From the NCBI RefSeq assembly GCF_021462225.1, contig NC_061811.1:21540663-21604662 (forward strand): a stretch of 64,000 nucleotides of DNA. The letters run 5' to 3'. Under the pieces are notes generated by a model that was not told where the DNA came from, made no database searches, and saw nothing but the letters and a program-made list of their open reading frames with translations. Within the stretch, counting starts at the first letter, position 1; every line of letters starts with the position of its first letter. Of this stretch, positions 57,371 through 64,000 are shown piece by piece. The position numbers were made by a program, and so were the translations under genes. This stretch comes from Girardinichthys multiradiatus. Lineage: Eukaryota > Chordata > Actinopteri > Cyprinodontiformes > Goodeidae.

Positions 57371-59750
57371 AAAACAAATTTTATATAGTAAGCGCTTAAA
57401 AAATCTTTTACAAGTTATCTGTAAAAAAATTTTATTAATTAGGGCAAGAATGACTCTTTAGACTGTAGAGATAGCTGATTCCTTCCGTAGAGTAACAGAG
57501 CGCTGCCCCTCCTCTTGCTTGAAGAAGACTACTGTACCTGTCCCGTGCAGTTTACTTGTTCTGCTAAATAAAGGCATAATATTATATGTAATTAGCATAA
57601 AACTGTTACTAAATTAAGTGGGTTTTTATTCTAGCTTTGTGCTTAAGTCTTTTTTTTATCTATTAACCCTAACCCTTATGTTTTTTTTATTTTTTATTAT
57701 GTCTTTGTTTTTTCAGTATTATGATAAATTGTTGCGAGTTTGTTCATTTTCTACAGTTTTGAATTGTTGTTTTTTAGTGCCACAATACTGTTGATTTCAC
57801 TCCAGGCCACTGAATCATGAGAATCTCATCATTCAGTGTTAGCTTACATAGGTGAACCCAGTCTGGTCAACTGAGCTGCTGCAGCTTCTTACTTTACTTT
57901 ACTTTACTTTACTTTGCAAAGCTAATCACGTTTTGTCTCCAGCATTTTGTTCTACGTAACACAAACATTTAATTTTCTTCTCTAAAAACTTATTTGCTTA
58001 AGCAAATAAGAAGATTTTGCCTTAGCCAAATATGCATCACTGTTATTTTAATTATCTAACCAAGTCAGTACAAACTTTGAGAAGGGTTGCAGCTCATCTG
58101 TGACTGATTCCTCTTGCCTCCTCCTCCTCCCTTTGTTTTTCTAAATCCTTCAGTGCATTCATATTTCACTGCTGCTTGTTGGCACACTAGACAAACCTTT
58201 TTGTCACATTTTTCAATGACTGGGCAAAACAATGTGTGGCTATCACTAAATTAAAATGAAATGCGATATTGGCTATAGCAATTTCTAATTTTTGCTCCTC
58301 TGCTCACACGATATTAATCTTCTCATGGATTTGTTACAATAGTTCAGGCTATCTATTTACAGTGATTTATGCTGCAAACACTATTGTATCTTTATAGTAA
58401 ACAAGTGTAATTTGAATAGCTCCGTGCCATCACTAATGGCGAACCCCATCAGGGGCTGAGCCAAACATGACAATGATAAATTCTGGCACGCGCGTTGAAT
58501 TAATGGACACCTCGTTTGGGTTCGAATCTCCAACCTAATGGAGATTTTCCATCCTTTTTGACATTAATATAATGTGGAGCGTGCAACAAAATTTTCTCTG
58601 CATCTCTGCCAAGTTCAAAAGCATATACGGTAAATGGCTTGTAATGACCAGAACTGTGACAGCTAAGATGGAGGAAGCTGGAGCAAAGAAGGATGACCCG
58701 ACTCGTAAAACTAAATATGGATGGGTAATTTAATGATTAAAAAGGAGTCATATCACTCATTTAATGAAGGAGTTGGGAGTGAGATGGCAAACCCTTCTCC
58801 TCCTCTATTCTAGTGAAGATAAGCATTGACCAGTGGTGACTCTGAGCCATTTGTCTTCTACTCGGTTGCTGCTTTCACATCGAATGGGATTCAATGAATG
58901 CCAACTGGCTGTTGGCGCGGCAAAAGGAGGAAAAAAACACACAAACAAATGAAAAGGAGCAACCAGAGTAATAGATCCAAGTAGAAGAAAAACAAGATCC
59001 AGCTCTTACTCTGATTAAACATCACGGCAGTCAGTGGGTAGAAATCTATCAGGGATGGATGGTATTGGCTCTCACTTTAAAAAGACGAAATCCAGTGTGG
59101 TGAGCTTTCGCTCTTCTGACCCGCATCTCGACATGTTGTGCGAGCTTAGCAAAAGAAAAGACAACTGATTCTCAGAAATTAACAGAACTTCTGTTCTTCA
59201 CCAAAGAGGAGTGGCTGTGAAAGTCCCTGCCCACGAATGGCTCAAGGCAGGAAACAGAGTACAATACAAGTACTCTGACTAATGACCATGCTTGATGAAG
59301 AATTATAAATACGACCATGAAGAATTATAAATACGACCCAAGAATGCATTTTCTGAAGACCCTGCGATTATAGAATTATATCTGAAGTGTACTCAATGAT
59401 CACACACAAACAGAACCTTGTTGAAAGAAATGAAAGGGCATTTTTATGAACTACACTGGATTTGTAGGAGTGTGGATCAGAGCATTTCTCATCAGAACAT
59501 TTATTGATGTGTTTGCATTGTTTTATTAGATCTGTTGATGTAGTAATGCAAAGCTTATTATGGAGCTAAAATGTAGGACCTGCTTAGTTGTGAATTACAA
59601 GTATGCATGGAGTCTTAGTGGGTTATTCTGTGTAAAGTGAACCACTGGAAACTGGGAATCCAATCTATTTAACCAATTCTAACCCACTGCTGCATTGCTT
59701 TTATACACCTTGAACTTTATCACAATGTTTCTTCCAGTATTGCCTTGTGT
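57371..59750. other. Intron 1: unique DNA with small repeats
   Basis: (ACTTT)n microsatellite at 57888-57916; perfect 22-bp tandem duplication at 59295-59338 (unit atgaagaattataaatacga + cc). 58410-58760 is repeat-free and may be conserved non-coding DNA. No gene. Confidence 0.4.
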
Positions 59751-59754
59751 TCAC

Positions 59755-59990
59755 ATCATTTATATTAGTCAATTCAATAAATCTGAATATTGAGAAGTTC
59801 ATTTATTTCAGTAACTCAATTCACCAAGTAAAACACATTATACAGATTAATTACACACAGTGTGAGGTGTTCAAGCCTTTGTCTGTTAATTATGATGATT
59901 TACCTCTTACAGCTAATGAAAACGTGACATTTAAGCTTAGAATATTACATTTGACCAATCAAACAAAAATGTTCAATAAAGAAATGTGAG
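59755..59990 (-). mobile_element. Tc1-type terminal fragment
   Basis: Reverse-oriented 3' end of the cacctgta-end Tc1 family: attcaataaatctgaatatt, tttcagtaactcaattcacc, acagctaatgaaaacgtgac. Confidence 0.55.
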
Positions 59991-60109
59991 CTTTATAAAA
60001 AGTATGTGTAATGCCTGCTTAAAGGTTATTGTTTTCAGAAGGTACTTTTAATCTGACAAAAAAAGCCTCATGGGAACACGTATTATAATTTACTGAAGAT
60101 GACTCCATG

Positions 60110-60520
60110 CTGAATAGCAACTCCGCAGCATGACTTTGCCCCCACTTTATTTCCCTGTCAGGTTGGTGTTTTTAGATTTTAGCAGTGTTTTTTTTCTACT
60201 ACACTTTGTGTTTTGCATGTAGGCCAGAAAGTATTATTTTAGTTGTATCTGACCTTTCCACATGTTTACTGTATCTCTTGGCTTGTGGGAGAGTGTAAAC
60301 AGGACTTCTCACGGGTTTCTTTGAAGACTGTAATTCTTCTTGCCACTACTCCACAAAGGCCCGATTTGTGGAGTGTAAAACTAATGTAGTGAAACATGAT
60401 TCTCCCCCCTGAGCTGTGAAACTCTGCTGCTCCTCTAGAGTTACCATGTGCCTCTTGTCTGCTTCTCTGATAAAATGTATCTCTGTATGATCTGTCAGTT
60501 CAGGTGGGTGGCATTGTCTT
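60110..60520 (-). mobile_element. Tc1-type transposon remnant
   Basis: Reverse-oriented middle of the same family as 6315-7155: gacctttccacatgtttact (60250), ttcttcttgccactactcca (60334), aaggcccgatttgtggagtg (60356), agagttaccatgtgcctctt (60438). Ends are missing. Confidence 0.65.
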
Positions 60521-60842
60521 GGTATTTTTGCAGTTATGATTTACTATGTTTATTTTCAGGGGGTGGATTGAACAGGGCAGCACATATTTAAAGCTTGCTA
60601 TATTGCTTTATATCCTAACCCTGCTTTAACCTTTTAAGCCCAAAGGGGTTTTGTGAAATTTGAGCTCAAAATAACATGCACAAATCTAACTGAATTTTTC
60701 TGAGAATTGACTTACTCTATCTAAACAATCATTATGTTAATAATTATGTTTTTCAAATGGGAATAATGATTCTGGCCTTCCTTTGCTGCTGGTTGAGTAA
60801 AAATAGGTGGATTGTGACAAAAAATATTTTTTGGAATCTGTT
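60521..60842. other. Intron 1: spacer, nothing recognised
   Basis: No gene or repeat seen. Confidence 0.35.
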
Positions 60843-62866
60843 TCAGTTCCAGTTTATTTATTTAGCACCAATTCACAACACGTCATCTCAAGTCACTTCA
60901 CAAAGTCAGGTACATACATTTCAATTAATCCTAACCATTGAACAGTGCAGTCAGATTCAGTTATTTATTCAAATTGGATAAAAAGTGTTTCTATCTAAGG
61001 AAACCCAGCAGATTGCATTGAGTCAGAGACTTGTAGCAGTCAGTCTTCCTGGATGAGCATGTAGAGACAGTGGACAGTCACTGGCGTTGACTTTGCAGCA
61101 ATCCCTCATACTGAGCATGCATGTAGCGACAGTGGAGAGGAAAAACTCCCTTTTAACAGGAAGAAACCTCCAGCAGAACCAGAACCATGCTCAGTGTGAG
61201 CGGCAATCCGCCACGACCGACTGGGGGTTTGAGAGAACAGAGCAGAGACACAAAAAGAACACAGAAGCACTGATCCAGGAGTACTTTCTATGGGAAGGAA
61301 AAGTAAATGTTAATGGATGTAGCTCCTTTAGTCGTTTCATCTAGAAATAAAGAACAGATAAACTCTGAGCCAGTTTTCAAGGTTAGAGTCTGAAAGAGAG
61401 CACATAGAGTTAGTTACAGTAAAATCTCAGTCAATTGCTATGTCTAGGAAAGAGAAAGGGTTAAACACTGAAAGACAGGGCCAAGTGGATCATCGGTAGA
61501 GGGTGAGCATTTAGTTGTTGCCAGCAGAAGCTTGGACAATGCCCCTCTCCAGAAAGGTGTCACAGGTAGACATAGAGTCAGGCCAGGTGTAGCTTCTAGG
61601 AAGAGAAAATAGAGAGAACATAAAGTTAAAAACTGAAATAACAGCAAATAATGCAAAATTGGAGAGTAGTGTGAGAATGTAGAGAAGAGAGTGAAAGTGG
61701 TCATTATGTCCTCCAGCTGCCTAAGCCTATAGCAGCATAACTGCAGAGATAGCTCAGGATAACCTAAGTCACTCTAACTATAAGCTTTATCAAAAAGGAA
61801 ACTTTTAAGCCTAGCCTTAAAAGTAGACAGGGTCTCTGCCTCCTGGACTAAAACTGGGAGCTGGTTCCACAGGAGCGGAGCTCGATAACTAAAGGATCTG
61901 CCTCACATTCTACTTCTAGAGACTCTAGAAACCACCAGTAAACCTGCAGTCTGAGAACGAAGTGCTCTGTTAGTAATATATGGAACAATCAGATCTCTGA
62001 TGTATGATGGAGCTAGATCATTAAGGGCTTTATATGTGAGGAGGAGAATTTTAAATTCTATTCTGGATTTAACAGGGAGCCAATGAAGGGACGCTAAAAC
62101 AGGAGAAATATAATCTCTCTTTTTAATTTTCATCAGAACTCTGGCTGCAGCATTTTGAATGCTTTTAACTGCATTTTGTGGACATCCTGATAGTAAAGAA
62201 TTACAATAGTCCAGCCTTGAAGTAACAAATGCATGGACTTGTTTTTCACTGTCACTCCTGGATAGGATATTTCTAATTTTGGCAATGTTCTGGAGATGAA
62301 AGAAGGAAACCCTAGAAGCCTGTTTAATATGGGAATTGAATGACATGTCCTGGTCAAAAATAACACCAAGGTTTTTTACTTTATTACTGGAGGTCAATTT
62401 CATGCCATCCAGGTTAAATGATAGACTAAGCAGTTTATTTTTTAAAGACTCCGGTCCAAAGACGACAACTTATGTCGTGTCTGAATTTAGAAGCAGAAAA
62501 TTTAAAGTCATCCAAGTTTTTAGATCTTCAAGACATGCTTATAGTCTGTCTACCTGGTTGGGCTCATCAGGATTTTTGGATAAGTAAAGCTGAGTATCAT
62601 CAGCGTAACAGTGAAAATTTATCCTAGGCTGCCTGATAATTTTATGTATTGGAAGCATATATATAGTAAAGAGAATTGGCCCAAGTACTGAACCCTGTGG
62701 TACTCCACAATTAACCCTGGAGTTTAAAGATGATTTATCATTTACATGAACAAACTGGAATCTGTCAACTAAATAAGATTTAAACCAGCCTAGCACTGTT
62801 CCCCTGATCCCTACAGCATATTCCAGCCTTTCTAAGAGAATATTGTGATTGACTGAATCTGTGAGC
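60843..62866 (-). mobile_element. L2-like LINE, 5'-truncated copy (copy C)
   Basis: Minus-strand copy of the family at 1010-5903. Its 3' end starts at 60843 (ttcagttccagtttatttat) and it extends through the 3' UTR and ORF2 C-terminus to about 62866, where homology to copy A stops within the [13 protein letters not shown] region: a 5' truncation, usual for LINE insertions. Unlike copies A and B it lacks the gaaactgaaact junction: at about 61730-61755 the UTR runs on directly into the ORF2 end. Confidence 0.85.
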
Positions 62867-62870
62867 GCTC
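61903..62870 (-). pseudogene. LINE reverse transcriptase C-terminal half, broken
   Basis: In minus-strand order: [10 protein letters not shown] (about 62850), GVPQGSVLGPILFTIYMLP (about 62690-62640), then the catalytic CYADDTQLYLS (about 62610-62580), all in one frame to VDRL at 62539. After a frameshift at about 62400-62540 the frame 62403-61903 gives KNLGVIFDQDMSFNSHIKQ, FVTSRLDYCNSLLSGCP, RVLMKIKKRDYISPVLASL and LAPSYIRDLIVPY. These are the RT thumb and C-terminal motifs of L2-type elements. The GVPQGSVLGP and YADD boxes are better kept here than in copy A. The 5' two thirds are missing, so it is inactive. Confidence 0.85.
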
Positions 62871-63149
62871 TGCTTACAGCAGACATGCTGGTTGTGTGTG
62901 TAGAAGCCATGTAGTGAACAGCTGAGACCAAGTTTTGCGGTTACATCATTTTGACCTGTCTGCTATGTTCCTTGGTCTTTATGTGGCTGTTTGTTCACTA
63001 ATGTTCTCTATCAGAACATATGGATTTAGATTAAGTTGAACACAAATGGACTATATTTAAAAACTAGGTGACTTCTGTGACTTCATTGCACAGCATAATT
63101 TTGATGATTATAAAACTGTATTTCAAACTATATGAACAGGTCAGATTTG

Positions 63150-63465
63150 GAACTGCTTATCGGAACAATTGGTACTGCTGTTGCTATGCAGCAAAAAGGT
63201 ACAGGGTTTGAATCCCTGCCTGGGTTCTGTCTATATGGAGTTTGTATGTTCTCCCTGTGAATGCCTAGTTCTCATTTACTGTTAGATTAATTGGTTTCTC
63301 TAAAATTCCCCTATTGGGTGTGAGTGTGTGAGGGCATATTTGTTTGTCATGTGTGTCTCTTTGTTCCCTTGTGATGGCAACCTGTCCAGGGTGTACCCCA
63401 CCCATTAACTGCTGGAATGAGCACCAGCAGGGTTGTAGAGGAGCATCTGTGGTAAATTTTAATTA
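63150..63465 (+). mobile_element. tRNA-headed SINE-like element, decayed copy
   Basis: Same family as 47605-47975: B box in gggtttgaatccctgcc (63199), then atggagtttgtatgttctcc and acctgtccagggtgtacccc (63380). The A-box region is degraded. Confidence 0.65.
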
Positions 63466-64000
63466 GTTTAAAAAAAATTAAACAAAAGCATTTTCTCTTC
63501 TCTGTATAAACTGGTGGAAGATTCACAATTTTTAATACAGGTAGACCTTTTTTATAGAGGGTCCAAACTGGAAAACTAATTGCAAATAAATATTTGTATC
63601 GACTGAATTACAGTATGTAATATTTCGGTAGAAAAGTCAGTGTTAGATGCACAGTCTTGTTAACTACACGTATCACCAACCTTTATTCATTCAGGGAAAA
63701 CAGCTTTTTATTGTCTACACTTTTACCAAATATGGGCAATTTAACTGTTTTTGTTGCAAATTTATTTTATGGAAACTTGTAGGAGAAATGACTGGTTAAT
63801 GAGCCATAAAAATGTTAAATCCGAAGTGAAAATGCACTACAATTTCACAGAATATCATCATTAGCATGTTTCCAAACACTACCAGCTGGCAGCAAACAAC
63901 TAATCATTTATTCTGCACTGATGTGAGGCAGTTGGAAAGTTGCTACTTTGAAAGATTTTGCTGCATATCATAAAGTGCAAACCCCGCCTGTTTGATTTCA
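63466..64000. other. Intron 1: AT-rich, nothing recognised
   Basis: No gene or repeat seen up to the window edge. Confidence 0.35.

Larger units (their letters stand above)
21313..64000 (+). other. alk: alk intron 1 (5' part, continues past window)
   Basis: Begins with the consensus donor GTGAGT at 21313-21318. No stretch downstream on the plus strand resembles ALK exon 2 or any MAM, LDL-A, glycine-rich or kinase sequence, so the next exon lies outside. The intron is at least 42.7 kb and is filled with transposon remnants and AT-rich unique DNA. The in-frame readthrough past the donor (24 codons to a stop at 21389) is hydrophobic and is taken as intronic. Confidence 0.75.

Noticed and set aside
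1..64000. CRISPR arrays, operons, prokaryotic promoters or prophage genes
   Set aside because: No regularly spaced direct repeats and no dense gene array; all evidence points to vertebrate nuclear DNA.

Overview
This window is vertebrate nuclear DNA, almost certainly from a ray-finned (teleost) fish. It is AT-rich and has no operon-like or bacterial gene structure. The repeats are typical of teleosts: many decayed Tc1-type transposons, L2/CR1-type LINEs whose tails end in AATTG-like repeats, RTE-like LINE pieces, a Ty3/gypsy pol remnant, hAT MITEs and tRNA-headed SINEs. The open frames come from decayed transposable elements or from chance, with one clear exception.

The exception is the first coding exon (20586-21312, + strand) of a receptor tyrosine kinase of the ALK/LTK family, most likely alk. 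It encodes a signal peptide and the N-terminal extracellular region, and ends at a consensus GTGAGT donor in phase 1. A CpG-rich stretch with a TATA-like box (20273) lies just upstream. The inferred 5' leader holds three short upstream ORFs, two of which are bare start-stop pairs. No second exon is recognisable, so 21313-64000 is read as intron 1, in keeping with the very long first introns known for ALK.

Layout. 1-1000: RTE-like LINE end, a 502-bp solo LTR, simple repeats. 1010-5903: a long rearranged L2-like LINE (+). 5903-19400: intergenic DNA with three recognisable Tc1 remnants plus shorter ends, a gypsy pol remnant (13060-14590, -), an RTE/L2 pair (15300-16800, -) and a hAT piece. 19500-21312: alk promoter, leader and exon 1. 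21313-64000: intron 1. It contains an L2 tail, Tc1 derivatives, a MITE with two CTCF-like cores (28229-29406), a pogo-type element (30524-32130), an element with two 520-bp inverted arms (32305-34088), a Tc1 element with both ends (43869-44934), a Tc1 MITE (45020-45527), a MITE nested in a Tc1 (50290-51605), a hAT element with an 8-bp target duplication (55623-56645) and another L2 copy (60843-62866, -).

Several repeat-free blocks resemble conserved regulatory DNA, but that is inference only; alignment to other fish genomes would decide. Family names for repeats rest on recognised protein motifs and terminal sequences. No database search was run.
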